Positions 17,427 through 26,799 of a stretch of 37,183 nucleotides of DNA are shown in pieces. Each line of letters begins with the position of its first letter. Position 1 is the stretch's first letter. This DNA is from Shimia sp. (GTDB taxonomy: Bacteria > Pseudomonadota > Alphaproteobacteria > Rhodobacterales > Rhodobacteraceae): the NCBI GenBank assembly GCA_024224295.1, contig JAAENN010000162.1, positions 1 through 37,183 on the forward strand, read 5' to 3'. A program made the translations under genes and the position numbers. The notes beneath the pieces are model-generated. The model was not told the origin of the DNA. It did not search any database and saw only the letters and a list, made by a program, of their open reading frames with translations.

Positions 17427-18380
17427 ATGGCCGCACCCGCCGATACACTGCAATGGATTTCAACTTTTCTTGAGGCACAAGCTGCTGAACTCGGCGCATC
17501 TCCCAACACCCAAGCTGCTTATGCCCGTGATCTGCGTGATTTTGCCACTTGGGCGCACCGCAAATCCCATGACTTTGACGCCCTGACGCAGTCCGACATA
17601 GAAGACTACCTACTTTTCTGCGACGCCCAAGGGCTCGCTCAATCCACCCGCGCCCGACGCCTGTCTGCGATTAAACAGATTTATCGCTTTGCCTTTGAAG
17701 AGGGCTGGCGCTGTGACAACCCGGCGATCCAGATCAAAGGCCCCGGTCGCGTCAAAAGCCTGCCCAAAACCCTTGAGGTCACTGAAGTCGATGACCTGCT
17801 CGCCGCTGCTCGCACCTTTGGGCGCAACCCGACCGATCGCCTGCGCAACACCTGTCTGATGGAATTGCTCTATGCCACAGGCATGCGCGTGACCGAACTG
17901 GTCAGCCTGCCGGTCTCAGCCGCCCGAGGCGACCCACAAATGCTTCTGGTGATGGGCAAAGGCGGTAAAGAACGCATGGCGCCACTCTCCCCTCCAGCGC
18001 GTGACGCGCTGGCAGCATGGCTAAACAGTCGAGACGACGCTGAGGACACCGCTCGCACCAAAGGCAAGCCATCCTCGCGCTTCCTTTTCCCATCACGCGG
18101 AGCTTCCGGGCATCTCACCCGGCACCGCTTCTACATGTTGATCAAAGATCTGGCCGTCACCGCCGGTATCTCCCCGGCCAAGGTCACGCCGCACACACTG
18201 CGCCACGCCTTTGCGACACATCTTCTGGCCAACGGAGCCGACCTACGTGTGATCCAAACGCTCCTTGGCCATGCCGATGTGGCCACCACCGAAATCTACA
18301 CTCACGTTCTGGATGAACGCTTGCGCGAGCTGGTCACCACACATCATCCTTTGGCCAAAGACGGCAAGCGCAATTCCTGA
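17427..18380 (+). CDS. xerD: Tyrosine recombinase, XerD type
   Basis: Resolves chromosome dimers at dif together with XerC. It is 317 residues. The N-terminal SAM-like core-binding domain (about 5-95) is followed by the catalytic domain with the full set: R154 in TGMRVTEL, K178 in GKGGKER, H256-x-x-R259 in PHTLRHAFATH, H282 in LLGHADVATTEIYTH, and nucleophile Y291. CGAGG lies 6 nt before the ATG, and the start is 2 bp after the previous stop. There are no att repeats, phage genes or tRNA nearby, so it is a housekeeping recombinase rather than an integrase. XerC cannot be fully excluded by sequence alone. Confidence 0.93.
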   Translation: MAAPADTLQWISTFLEAQAAELGASPNTQAAYARDLRDFATWAHRKSHDFDALTQSDIEDYLLFCDAQGLAQSTRARRLSAIKQIYRFAFEEGWRCDNPAIQIKGPGRVKSLPKTLEVTEVDDLLAAARTFGRNPTDRLRNTCLMELLYATGMRVTELVSLPVSAARGDPQMLLVMGKGGKERMAPLSPPARDALAAWLNSRDDAEDTARTKGKPSSRFLFPSRGASGHLTRHRFYMLIKDLAVTAGISPAKVTPHTLRHAFATHLLANGADLRVIQTLLGHADVATTEIYTHVLDERLRELVTTHHPLAKDGKRNS

Positions 18381-19162
18381 GGCAAGACATCCTCTGAAGG
18401 CCAATACCCTGTTAGAAGCGCCTGATCATAGCCCTGCCGCAGCCCAACCTTTTGCATCGCCGCAAACGCAGCCTCCACATCATAGGTCAATTCTCTGATC
18501 TCTGCGGTGCCGTCCCGCAAGATCACAAACCGCGTCTCGCGCCGCCCATCGTGCTCCGGCATCCCAACAGCACCGGCATTCACCCATCTGACGTCACCCA
18601 GCTGCCTCTCAAACGCGATGCCTGAGTGCCCCGCTACCACCACGTCCACCGATCCAACCAACGTCTCTAGAGCAGCAATCTCCTCAACAAACACAGCCTC
18701 CCACGACATTGAAAACACAAACCGCGCCACATCTGTGACCCCGCCATGGATCACCGCCACGCGCTTTCCCGCATGTTGAAACGTAACCACATCCGGCAGC
18801 CCCGCCATCCAGCGCCGCGCCTCATCACCCACTTCGGCATTTGCATGGGCATACCACCCCGCCGACAACAGATCACAGGCCGTGCCTGCCTCAAAACCAC
18901 AGCCGCAATCCAACGCATTGGCGGTCAGCTGCTTCTCACAATTGCCCGCCACCACAACGACCCGCGCGGCGCGCACGGCCGCCACGGTCTCTGCGGGCTG
19001 TGCACAGTAAGCCACCACATCGCCGGTGCAGATCACATTACCTGAAGGCACCGCCAAAGCCTCGGTCTGCGCCAACATCGCCTCGGTTGCCTGCAAATTG
19101 GAATACAGCCCGCCAAACAGCACCACCGGCCCTACCAGCTCACCCAAATCCTGATATCGCAC
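18344..19162 (-). CDS. Calcineurin-like phosphoesterase-fold protein with altered metal site
   Basis: A 272-residue protein from GTG 19162, which has a perfect GGAGG 6 nt upstream; longer starts lack this. The fold motifs follow the metallophosphoesterase order: FGGLYSN (16-22), TGDVVAYC (46-53), AGNCEKQL (72-79), VIHGG (H139) and AGHSGIAF (177-184), then NAGAVGMP. However, the first motif, normally G-D-x-H-G-N with two metal ligands, reads G-G-L-Y-S-N. GNHE has become GNCE and GHTH has become GHSG. Either metal binding is changed or catalysis is lost. The last 37 bp overlap the xerD 3' end tail to tail. Confidence 0.85.
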   Translation of the reverse strand: MRYQDLGELVGPVVLFGGLYSNLQATEAMLAQTEALAVPSGNVICTGDVVAYCAQPAETVAAVRAARVVVVAGNCEKQLTANALDCGCGFEAGTACDLLSAGWYAHANAEVGDEARRWMAGLPDVVTFQHAGKRVAVIHGGVTDVARFVFSMSWEAVFVEEIAALETLVGSVDVVVAGHSGIAFERQLGDVRWVNAGAVGMPEHDGRRETRFVILRDGTAEIRELTYDVEAAFAAMQKVGLRQGYDQALLTGYWPSEDVLPQELRLPSLAKG

Positions 19163-19238
19163 TGCCCGCCTCCGCCATGTCTTAGCCGCAGGTTTACGAC
19201 GCCCTTCAAAAAGCACCAATCACAAGGTTGTCAGCCAC

Positions 19239-19267
19239 AAAAAAGGCCGGACACTTGGCCCGGCCTT
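19239..19267 (-). terminator. Rho-independent terminator of the downstream solute-binding protein gene
   Basis: AAGGCCGG (19243-19250) pairs perfectly with CCGGCCTT (19260-19267). Read on the minus strand the stem runs into TTTTTTG. It lies 24 bp beyond the stop of the gene at 19291. Confidence 0.92.
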
Positions 19268-19290
19268 CCCGACATCATCTCAACTGAGAC

Positions 19291-19992
19291 TTAGTCGTAC
19301 TTCGCTACGAGGGCTTCTTGGGTGCCGTCAGCGAGGATCGAGTCAATCGCGTCATCCATGCGCGCAATCACGGATTCATCGGTGGTCTTGGAGCAGGCCA
19401 GGAAAAATTCGTTGCGGGAAATCTCCATGGCAATCTCAAAGCTGCCGTCTTCAATTGCAACCGCTGCTGCAGACTCCAGCGCCACCATGTAATCCACACG
19501 GCCTGCACTCAGCTTCTTCAAGGTCATCTCCGCATCTGGTGCCAGATCGATATCGCTTGCTCCCAATCGGTCCAGCAACGCCACGGCAAAATCGCCAGTC
19601 TGCGTACCAACCTTCTTAGTCAGCGCCTGCTCCACAGAGGCCACATCGCCATTCGCGCCCGGTTTTTGAATCAGATAGATCGCCTCGGAGTACATGGGAC
19701 CGGCCCAGTTGAAACGGTCCTCACGCTCAGGTGTGCGCGCGGTGGTGAACACACAGGTGTTGGCATCCTGCTCTGCCAGCGTGATGGCGCGCGACCACTT
19801 GGTCACCTCCATATCCGCTGACACACCTGAACGCGTCAACGCCTCGTTGATGATGTCCACACCGTGGCCGGTCAGCTCACCGTTTTCCACGTAGTTGTAA
19901 GGGGCATAGTCTTCCGTAAAAAACTTCACGTCCGCGGCCTGTGCCACGGTTGCGGTGGACAGGGCCATTGCGCAGAGTGCTAGAGTTTTCAT
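19291..19992 (-). CDS. Periplasmic solute-binding protein (SBP family 3-like), paralogue 1
   Basis: A 233-residue exported protein. Signal peptide MKTLALCAMALSTATVAQA (1-19). The mature protein opens VKFFTEDYAPYNYVENGELTGHG, the usual beginning of amino-acid-type family 3 binding proteins, and continues with TKWSRAITLAEQDANTC, FNWAGPMY and TGDFAVALLDRLG. Two cysteines (in NTCVFTT and FFLACSK) are shared with its neighbour and may form a disulfide. ATG 19992 with GAGG about 10 nt upstream. No permease or ATPase gene is adjacent, so it may act with a distant transporter or as a sensor. Same length as, and clearly duplicated with, the gene at 20164. Confidence 0.87.
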   Translation of the reverse strand: MKTLALCAMALSTATVAQAADVKFFTEDYAPYNYVENGELTGHGVDIINEALTRSGVSADMEVTKWSRAITLAEQDANTCVFTTARTPEREDRFNWAGPMYSEAIYLIQKPGANGDVASVEQALTKKVGTQTGDFAVALLDRLGASDIDLAPDAEMTLKKLSAGRVDYMVALESAAAVAIEDGSFEIAMEISRNEFFLACSKTTDESVIARMDDAIDSILADGTQEALVAKYD

Positions 19993-20107
19993 AGGTGGAT
20001 TTCCTCGCTTTAAATCTCTGCCGTTGGTTCTGGCTGTGATATCTAAAGGCAACGTAAACAGGCGCACCTGGCTCACCTCCAATTTTCAAAGCCCCGTTTT
20101 TCAAAGG

Positions 20108-20135
20108 AAAAAGCCGGAGCATCTGCCCCGGCTTT
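20108..20135 (-). terminator. Rho-independent terminator between the two solute-binding protein genes
   Basis: AAAGCCGG (20110-20117) pairs perfectly with CCGGCTTT (20128-20135). On the minus strand it is followed by TTTTTCC. It lies 28 bp after the stop of the gene at 20164, so the two paralogues have separate transcription ends. Confidence 0.9.
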
Positions 20136-20163
20136 GCCACAACGTTCTCGCAAGGATTTTACG

Positions 20164-20865
20164 TCAGTAACGCGACACAATCTCTGCCTGTGTACCATCG
20201 GTCATGAGAGAATCCATCGCCGCATCAATCTCGGCAACAACCTCCGCAGGCGTGTCATGCGAACAGGCGATGAAGTACTCATCACGAGACACTTCCATCG
20301 CGATCTCCAGACCCGCATTCTCCGCAGTGAGCGCGGTGGCACTCTCTTGCCCAAGGACCACATAGTCCAGACGTCCCGCCGCCAGTTTCTTCATGGTCTT
20401 GTCCAGATCCGGTGCCGCGTCCACATTGGCCGCGCCCAGTTCTTGCAACAGATCAACGGTGAAATCACCCACTTGTGTGCCAATCGATTTGGCCAGCGCC
20501 TGCTCCAACGAAGAAACATCCGCATTCGCGCCTGACTTCTGGATCAGATAGGTGCCTTCGACATACATCGGCCCCGCCCATTGGAACTTGGCTTCCCGCT
20601 CGGCCGTGCGCGCAGTAGAGAACACACAGGTGCTCGCATCTTTTTCCGCCAACGCAATCGCACGGGTCCATTTGGTGATCTCTACTGAATGTGACAGCGC
20701 CGCGCGTTCCGCCACTTCGTGGATCAGATCGATGCCATGTCCTTTCTGTTCGCCATTTTCCATCCAGGAATACGGCGCATAGTCCTCGGTCAAGAAAGAA
20801 ACGCTCGCCCCGTCTGCCAAAGCGACGGTTGGCAGCGCAAGGGCTGCAAATACAAAAGCTTTCAT
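20164..20865 (-). CDS. Periplasmic solute-binding protein (SBP family 3-like), paralogue 2
   Basis: 233 residues, exactly as long as its neighbour and alignable throughout with few or no gaps. Signal peptide MKAFVFAALALPTVALADG. Matching blocks include FLTEDYAPYSWMENGE, TKWTRAIALAEKDASTCVFSTART, FQWAGPMYVEGTYLIQKSGAN, GTQVGDFTVDLL and EIAMEVSRDEYFIACS. ATG 20865 with GGAG 9 nt upstream; the longer reading to 20916 is not needed. Binding-pocket residues differ between the two copies (for example APYSWME here against APYNYVE), hinting at different ligands. Divergent from the CBS-domain protein gene. Confidence 0.87.
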   Translation of the reverse strand: MKAFVFAALALPTVALADGASVSFLTEDYAPYSWMENGEQKGHGIDLIHEVAERAALSHSVEITKWTRAIALAEKDASTCVFSTARTAEREAKFQWAGPMYVEGTYLIQKSGANADVSSLEQALAKSIGTQVGDFTVDLLQELGAANVDAAPDLDKTMKKLAAGRLDYVVLGQESATALTAENAGLEIAMEVSRDEYFIACSHDTPAEVVAEIDAAMDSLMTDGTQAEIVSRY

Positions 20866-21004
20866 TGGATCCCACTCCATATGTGTTTGAACTGCCGCCC
20901 CCTTAAACGAAAGCAACTAAAGAAGGCTTAAGCAGTGCACGCCCCCTTGATCCGCCCTGTCCGCGCCCCCATAAACCTAAGTAATTGAGATTTCAGAGGA
21001 CCCC

Positions 21005-22309
21005 ATGGAGCCCACCACCACTTTTGACACCGCATTCTGGATCACCGCTGGCGTTATCCTGTTTTTGCTCACGTTGTCGGCCTTCTTTTCAGGCTCCGAA
21101 ACGGCCCTCACCGCGGCTTCGCGCGGCAAGTTGCGTGCACAGGCGGACAAAGGCAGCCGCGGCGCCCAGCGTGCCCTGAACGTCACGGAGGACAGCGAGC
21201 GCCTGATTGGTTCTGTTCTTCTGGGCAACAACTTGGTCAACATCCTGGCAACCTCTTTGGCAACAGCTCTCTTCACCCGGGCTTTTGGCGAAGGTGGCGT
21301 CGCGCTTGCCACTCTGGTCATGACCCTTCTGGTTTTGATCTTTGCCGAAGTGCTGCCAAAGACCTACGCCATCACCCGCCCCGAAGACGCCGCATCAACC
21401 GTGGCCAGCCCGATCAGCGTGATTGTCACGTTGTTCTCACCTATCGTCGCAGCCGTACGTGTGCTCGTGCGCGGCGTTCTGCGCCTGTTTGGCGTGGAAA
21501 CCGACCCGGACAGTCAGGTGCTCGCAATGCGCGAGGAAATTGCCGGCGCGATACAACTTGGCCACTCCGAAGGCATCGTGGAAAAGGAAGACCGCGACCG
21601 CATCTTGGGCGCGCTTGATCTGTCTGATCGTGTGGTGGAAGAGATCATGCTGCACCGCTCAGGCATCCAGATGATCAACGCCGACGACGCGCCCGCTGAC
21701 ATTCTCAAACAATGTCTGGAAAGCAACCACACCCGTCTGCCAGTCTACAAAGAAGATCAGGAAAACATCATCGGCGTTGTGCACGCCAAAGACCTGTTCC
21801 GCAGCATGTACACCCGCGCCATGCAGGAAGAGACCAACCCGCGCGACCTGCTGGCCTTCGATCTGACCGAAGTCGCCAAAGAGCCTTACTTCGTGCCGGA
21901 AACCACCTCTCTGGACGACCAGATGCGTGAATTCCTGCGCCGCCACGCGCACTTCGCACTGGTGGTGGATGAATACGGCTCCCTACAAGGCCTGATCACC
22001 CTCGAAGACATCCTCGAGGAGATCGTGGGGGAAATCACCGACGAGTTTGACGAGGACACCGATCATCCAATCCGCAAATCGGAGGACGGTCAGTTCGTGA
22101 TCGAGGGCGCCATGACCATCCGCGATCTCAACCGCGCCACCGATTGGTCCCTGCCTGATGACGAAGCCAATACCATCGCCGGTCTGGTGATCCATGAGGC
22201 ACAGATGATCCCCACCGTGGGGCAGGTCTTCTCCTTCCACGGCTTCCGCTTTGAGGTCACCGGCCGCGAAGCCAACCGGATCACCGATCTGAAAATCCGC
22301 CCGCTCTAA
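21005..22309 (+). CDS. CNNM/CorC-HlyC family membrane protein with CBS domains
   Basis: A 434-residue protein of the DUF21-CBS-CBS-CorC_HlyC architecture. The membrane part (about 10-145) contains FFSGSETALTAASRGKL, LLGNNLVNILATSLAT and FAEVLPKTYAI, the DUF21 signature. Two CBS domains follow (about 205-330; HTRLPVYKEDQENIIGVVHAKDL, then FALVVDEYGSLQGLITLEDILEEIVGEI). A C-terminal CorC/HlyC domain ends FEVTGREANRITDLKI. Family members are linked to magnesium/cobalt transport or efflux; the old hemolysin name is misleading. AGAGGA precedes the ATG. A monocistronic unit with a weak downstream hairpin. Confidence 0.93.
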   Translation: MEPTTTFDTAFWITAGVILFLLTLSAFFSGSETALTAASRGKLRAQADKGSRGAQRALNVTEDSERLIGSVLLGNNLVNILATSLATALFTRAFGEGGVALATLVMTLLVLIFAEVLPKTYAITRPEDAASTVASPISVIVTLFSPIVAAVRVLVRGVLRLFGVETDPDSQVLAMREEIAGAIQLGHSEGIVEKEDRDRILGALDLSDRVVEEIMLHRSGIQMINADDAPADILKQCLESNHTRLPVYKEDQENIIGVVHAKDLFRSMYTRAMQEETNPRDLLAFDLTEVAKEPYFVPETTSLDDQMREFLRRHAHFALVVDEYGSLQGLITLEDILEEIVGEITDEFDEDTDHPIRKSEDGQFVIEGAMTIRDLNRATDWSLPDDEANTIAGLVIHEAQMIPTVGQVFSFHGFRFEVTGREANRITDLKIRPL

Positions 22310-22347
22310 ACCGACAAACCGGCCTATCCCAGCACTGTGCGTGATGG

Positions 22348-22375
22348 GCCTCATCATCAAATTGAATGAGGCTTT
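22348..22375 (+). terminator. Weak terminator after the CBS-domain protein gene
   Basis: GCCTCAT (22348-22354) pairs perfectly with ATGAGGC (22366-22372) around an 11-nt loop and is followed only by TTTGCG. Termination may be partial. Confidence 0.5.
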
Positions 22376-22454
22376 GCGAGTGTTTGTCGGAATCAGACTT
22401 GCTATGTTGCCCGTTGCTGTTCACCTGTGAACCATCTGACGCGCGGGTAACATT

Positions 22455-23339
22455 ATGCAAAACGTACACGGTATTCTGATCCTTGTGGCAGCCATGCTTG
22501 GCTTCACGCTCGAAGACATGTTCATCAAGTCGCTCTCCGCGACAGTCCCGGTAGGCCAAATTCTTTTGGCCTTGGGTCTTGGGTCCGGCGCGGTCTTTGC
22601 TGTGCTTGCCATCCTGCGAGGCGACAACCTCTTTGCCCCCACCGCTTGGTCCCCGCGCATGTTGCTGCGCACCGCCTGTGAAGCGGGGGGGGCCGTCCTG
22701 TTTGCCACGGCCCTGTCCCGCGTCGACCTCTCCACCGTTGCTGCCGTGTTCCAAACCTTGCCGCTGGTCATCACTCTCGGCGCGGCGCTTTTCTTGGGGG
22801 AACAAGTGGGCTGGCGCCGCCTCACCGCCATTCTGGTGGGCTTCACCGGGGTCCTGCTGATCATCCGCCCCGGCACCGACGCCTTTGACCCAAACGCCCT
22901 GCTTGTTCTCGGCGCCGTGATTGTCGTGGCCATCCGCGACCTGATCACCCGCACCATCGACGCCTCTGTCTCCTCGTTTGTGGTCTCCTTCCAGAGCTTC
23001 GCCTCACTTGTGCTCGCAGGCCCGCTCCTTATGCTTTTCAACTCAGCAGACTATGCGACTCTCACCACCTCCCACCTCACCATGATCGCTGGTGCCGTCG
23101 CCTTTGGCGCCGCAGGCTACTGGGGGGTGGTCACCGCACTGCGTCTTGGCGAAGCCTCAGTCGTGGCTCCTTTCCGCTACTCACGCCTGCTGTTCTCCAT
23201 TCTCGTGGGCATGGTGGCTTTTGGCGAACGCCCTGACCTGCCAACTATGCTAGGCGCCACGCTGATCATCGGCTCCGGTCTCTTCACCTTTATGCGAGAA
23301 CACCGCCTCGCCAAAGCCACCGCCCCCGCACAAGCCTAG
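22455..23339 (+). CDS. DMT-family (EamA) transporter
   Basis: A 294-residue integral membrane protein with about ten hydrophobic spans in two EamA halves. Each half ends in the expected pattern: LPLVITLGAALFLGEQVGWRRLTAILVGFTGVLLI in the first, split here by position (about 97-131), and a second with YSRLLFSILVGMVAFGERPD then LGATLIIGSGLFTF. Such proteins export metabolites or amino acids; the substrate cannot be read from sequence. ATG 22455 has a poor ribosome site. It stands alone between the CBS-domain gene and eno. Confidence 0.92.
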   Translation: MQNVHGILILVAAMLGFTLEDMFIKSLSATVPVGQILLALGLGSGAVFAVLAILRGDNLFAPTAWSPRMLLRTACEAGGAVLFATALSRVDLSTVAAVFQTLPLVITLGAALFLGEQVGWRRLTAILVGFTGVLLIIRPGTDAFDPNALLVLGAVIVVAIRDLITRTIDASVSSFVVSFQSFASLVLAGPLLMLFNSADYATLTTSHLTMIAGAVAFGAAGYWGVVTALRLGEASVVAPFRYSRLLFSILVGMVAFGERPDLPTMLGATLIIGSGLFTFMREHRLAKATAPAQA

Positions 23340-23371
23340 GCAAATCCAGCAAAACAGCGTCCTCCTGTCAC

Positions 23372-23385
23372 TGTTAGCCCTAACC
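23372..23385. promoter_or_regulatory. LacI-type palindrome upstream of eno (CceR-like box 1)
   Basis: TGTTAGCCCTAACC contains an inverted repeat GTTAG-CC-CTAAC. As I recall it, the CceR motif in Rhodobacterales is TGTTARCGYTAACA; this site matches 12 of 14. It is paired with box 2, whose centre is 28 bp away. Function inferred. Confidence 0.5.
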
Positions 23386-23399
23386 TGTGGAAAAACCAC

Positions 23400-23413
23400 C
23401 GTTAGCGCTATCA
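23400..23413. promoter_or_regulatory. LacI-type palindrome upstream of eno (CceR-like box 2)
   Basis: CGTTAGCGCTATCA keeps the central CG step typical of LacI-family operators and matches 12 of 14 of the recalled CceR motif. It ends 7 bp before the candidate eno -35 element, close enough to block or assist polymerase. Confidence 0.5.
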
Positions 23414-23420
23414 AACAGCG

Positions 23421-23448
23421 TTTACTTTTGCCCCTGCCCTGCTATAGC
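23421..23448 (+). promoter_or_regulatory. Putative eno promoter
   Basis: TTTACT (23421-23426) and TATAGC (23443-23448) are 16 bp apart and 40 bp upstream of the eno ATG. Both elements are partial matches to the sigma-70 consensus. Confidence 0.45.
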
Positions 23449-23466
23449 TGCGCCCGACATTTGTAG

Positions 23467-24762
<1,296 letters not shown>

Positions 24763-24783
24763 GCCTTCGTGCATATAAGTAAC

Positions 24784-24812
24784 AAAAAACCCCGCCATTG
24801 AGCGGGGTTTTT
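24784..24812. terminator. Bidirectional terminator between eno and the response regulator gene
   Basis: AAAAAACCCCGC pairs with GCGGGGTTTTT around CATTGA (24784-24812). A-run and T-run flank the stem on both sides, so it can end both the eno transcript and the convergent two-component transcript. Confidence 0.95.
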
Positions 24813-24838
24813 CTTTCTCTGGAGTTGCGCCTACTGCC

Positions 24839-25228
24839 TCAGTGCAGGTGCTCAGACAGCACCTCAACAAGCTTGTCGATACGCACCGGCTTTGGAATGA
24901 ACCCGGCGAAGCCAACGTCGTCACATTCTTTCTTCTGCATATTGGACACGCTTGCGGTCACGGCGATGATCTTTGGCCCTTCCGGGGACAGCAACCGGCT
25001 GATCTCACGGGTGGCATCGATGCCGTCCATATTGGGCATGTTGATATCCATCAAGATCACATCATACTGCCCGGACTCCGCTTTTTGCACACACTCAAGG
25101 CCGTCATTTGCGACCTCGCAATTGATGCCGCAGTGCTTCAACAGTCGCTGCATCACCTTCAAATTGATCGGTTCGTCATCGGCCACCAAAATACGCGGAT
25201 TGAGGGCAGAAAAGTCTGGCTTGGTCAT
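24839..25228 (-). CDS. Single-domain response regulator
   Basis: 129 residues consisting of a receiver domain only, with no output domain. Acidic pocket DDEP (17-20), phospho-acceptor D61 in YDVILMDINMPNMDG, the switch threonine in IIAVTAS and the conserved lysine in GFIPKPV are all present. Its ATG overlaps the stop of the kinase gene (ATGA), so the two are made together. Without a DNA-binding part it probably passes the signal to another protein by phosphotransfer or by contact. It ends at the terminator shared with eno. Confidence 0.93.
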   Translation of the reverse strand: MTKPDFSALNPRILVADDEPINLKVMQRLLKHCGINCEVANDGLECVQKAESGQYDVILMDINMPNMDGIDATREISRLLSPEGPKIIAVTASVSNMQKKECDDVGFAGFIPKPVRIDKLVEVLSEHLH

Positions 25229-26799
25229 GCTGCGTTCCTTTTGTTTTGCGATGCGCCATTGCTGGCAGTGCTGAGTTTCGTTGGTATGGTGAGCGTAAAC
25301 GTGGACCCCTTGCCCACTTCACTTTCAAGCGTGATATCGCCGTTTGCTTCCTGTGCAATGCCTTGCGCAATTGACAGGCCCAGCCCGGTTCCGCCAGCCT
25401 TGCGAATAGAGGAGCTGTCCGCCTGTACAAAGCGTTCAAAGATCTTGGCCTGATCCGCCGGCGCAATCCCCGCACCTGTATCCGTGACCGCCACGGAAAA
25501 CACTGCGTCCTCCGTTCCCTCAGCTTGCACAACAGTCGCGCTGACGTGAACGGAGCCTGCGTCGGTAAACTTCACCGCATTGCCAACCAGATTCACAACA
25601 ACCTGCTGCAACCGCTTGGCATCCCCTAGAATCTCGGGCGTATTCTCAGGCACTTCAAGGTGGAAGGACAAGTCCTTCTTCTGTGCCAAGATCGTCGCAA
25701 AGCTGGTCGCATTCTTCATAAAGCCCTTCACCTCAATCGGCTCGGATTTCATGCGCAGCGCCCCCGCCTCGATCTCACCAAATGTCAAAATCTCTTCAAT
25801 CAGTGCCATCTGACTGTCTGCACAGGAGTTTAGAATATCGATCAGCTCTCTGTCCTCTTCCGGCAAGTCCACCAATTCCAAAAGCTGTGCGGCCCCAATC
25901 ACACCGTTCATTGGCGTGCGCAGCTCGTGGCTGATGGTAGCAAGGAACTGCGTCTTGGCCATATCCGAGGCCCGCGCAGCTTGCGCTTCTTCTTGCAGCT
26001 CAGACTGAATGCGCAGAATTTCCGCGACAAGCGGCCGGGCCACCGTGAACCAGGCAAAAACCGCCGCGAACAGCGCGATCACAAACACCAGCACGGACAA
26101 GAAAACCGGCAACTCGCCAGCGGTCTGGGATTGTTGCGTCAGCACCGCGTTCACATGATCGATTTGCTCGGAAGACAGCGTGTTGACCTCAGCCCAAAAC
26201 ACTTCCAGAGAGGACGGATCAGTCTTGCCATCGGCAAAGATCTCCGCCGCGGCCAATAGGATAGTCCCAATCACGTTCTCCAAAGAAACTTCCTCGCCGG
26301 CGCCTGCCTCCCAGGTCTCTTCCTCTTCTTCCCAGATGTCTTCCAAAATCTCAGGCATTTCATTGCCGAGCAGCCCCAATTCGGTGCCCAAAGCAATCGG
26401 ATCAACGCCAGCCTCACGTGTGCGTTCGTTCAATGCCTGTCGGGTTACAGCCTCAGTGTCCTCTTCGATTTCGTCGCCATCTGGATCCGCAGCCCGCAAA
26501 GCCGAATAGTATCCAAACGCTCGGACATAGGTTTCCTGCGCCTCCGCAGCGTCGTAACCCCGAGACGTCTCTAACTGCGCCGCGTAGCCTTTCAGTTTAG
26601 ACACCGCTTCAACCATTTGCCCCATGGTCAACACGTACCGTGTCGTCGCAGCCGCAGACTGATGAAAGTACACAGAGGCCACGCTAGCAACAAACATGGG
26701 AACCAGCAGAACAGCGATCGTAGCAAAAAGCCTACGCCTTAGGTGACTTTGATGGATAGAGCCTACTTTCGCGTCTGTACCCCCATTGTTGCTGCTCAT
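25225..26799 (-). CDS. Membrane histidine kinase with acidic periplasmic sensor
   Basis: 524 residues. TM1 about 24-45 and TM2 about 230-253 bracket a 185-residue periplasmic sensor of unknown type that is unusually acidic (cluster at 152-170, W-E-E-E-E-E-T-W). A short linker helix leads to HisKA with H291 in ISHELRTPMNG. HATPase_c has N403/N407 in VVNLVGNAVKFT, the G1 box DTGAGI (440-445) and G2 GGTGLGLSIA (469-478). There is no attached receiver: that domain is the separate next gene, coupled by a 4-bp overlap. The sequence style matches kinases of hybrid type, so this may be a split hybrid. GGAG lies 6 nt before the ATG at 26799. Confidence 0.95.
   Translation of the reverse strand: MSSNNGGTDAKVGSIHQSHLRRRLFATIAVLLVPMFVASVASVYFHQSAAATTRYVLTMGQMVEAVSKLKGYAAQLETSRGYDAAEAQETYVRAFGYYSALRAADPDGDEIEEDTEAVTRQALNERTREAGVDPIALGTELGLLGNEMPEILEDIWEEEEETWEAGAGEEVSLENVIGTILLAAAEIFADGKTDPSSLEVFWAEVNTLSSEQIDHVNAVLTQQSQTAGELPVFLSVLVFVIALFAAVFAWFTVARPLVAEILRIQSELQEEAQAARASDMAKTQFLATISHELRTPMNGVIGAAQLLELVDLPEEDRELIDILNSCADSQMALIEEILTFGEIEAGALRMKSEPIEVKGFMKNATSFATILAQKKDLSFHLEVPENTPEILGDAKRLQQVVVNLVGNAVKFTDAGSVHVSATVVQAEGTEDAVFSVAVTDTGAGIAPADQAKIFERFVQADSSSIRKAGGTGLGLSIAQGIAQEANGDITLESEVGKGSTFTLTIPTKLSTASNGASQNKRNAA

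Noticed and set aside
17427-18380. Integrase of a mobile element
   Set aside because: No att repeats, tRNA target or cargo; the operon context and catalytic set fit a housekeeping Xer recombinase.
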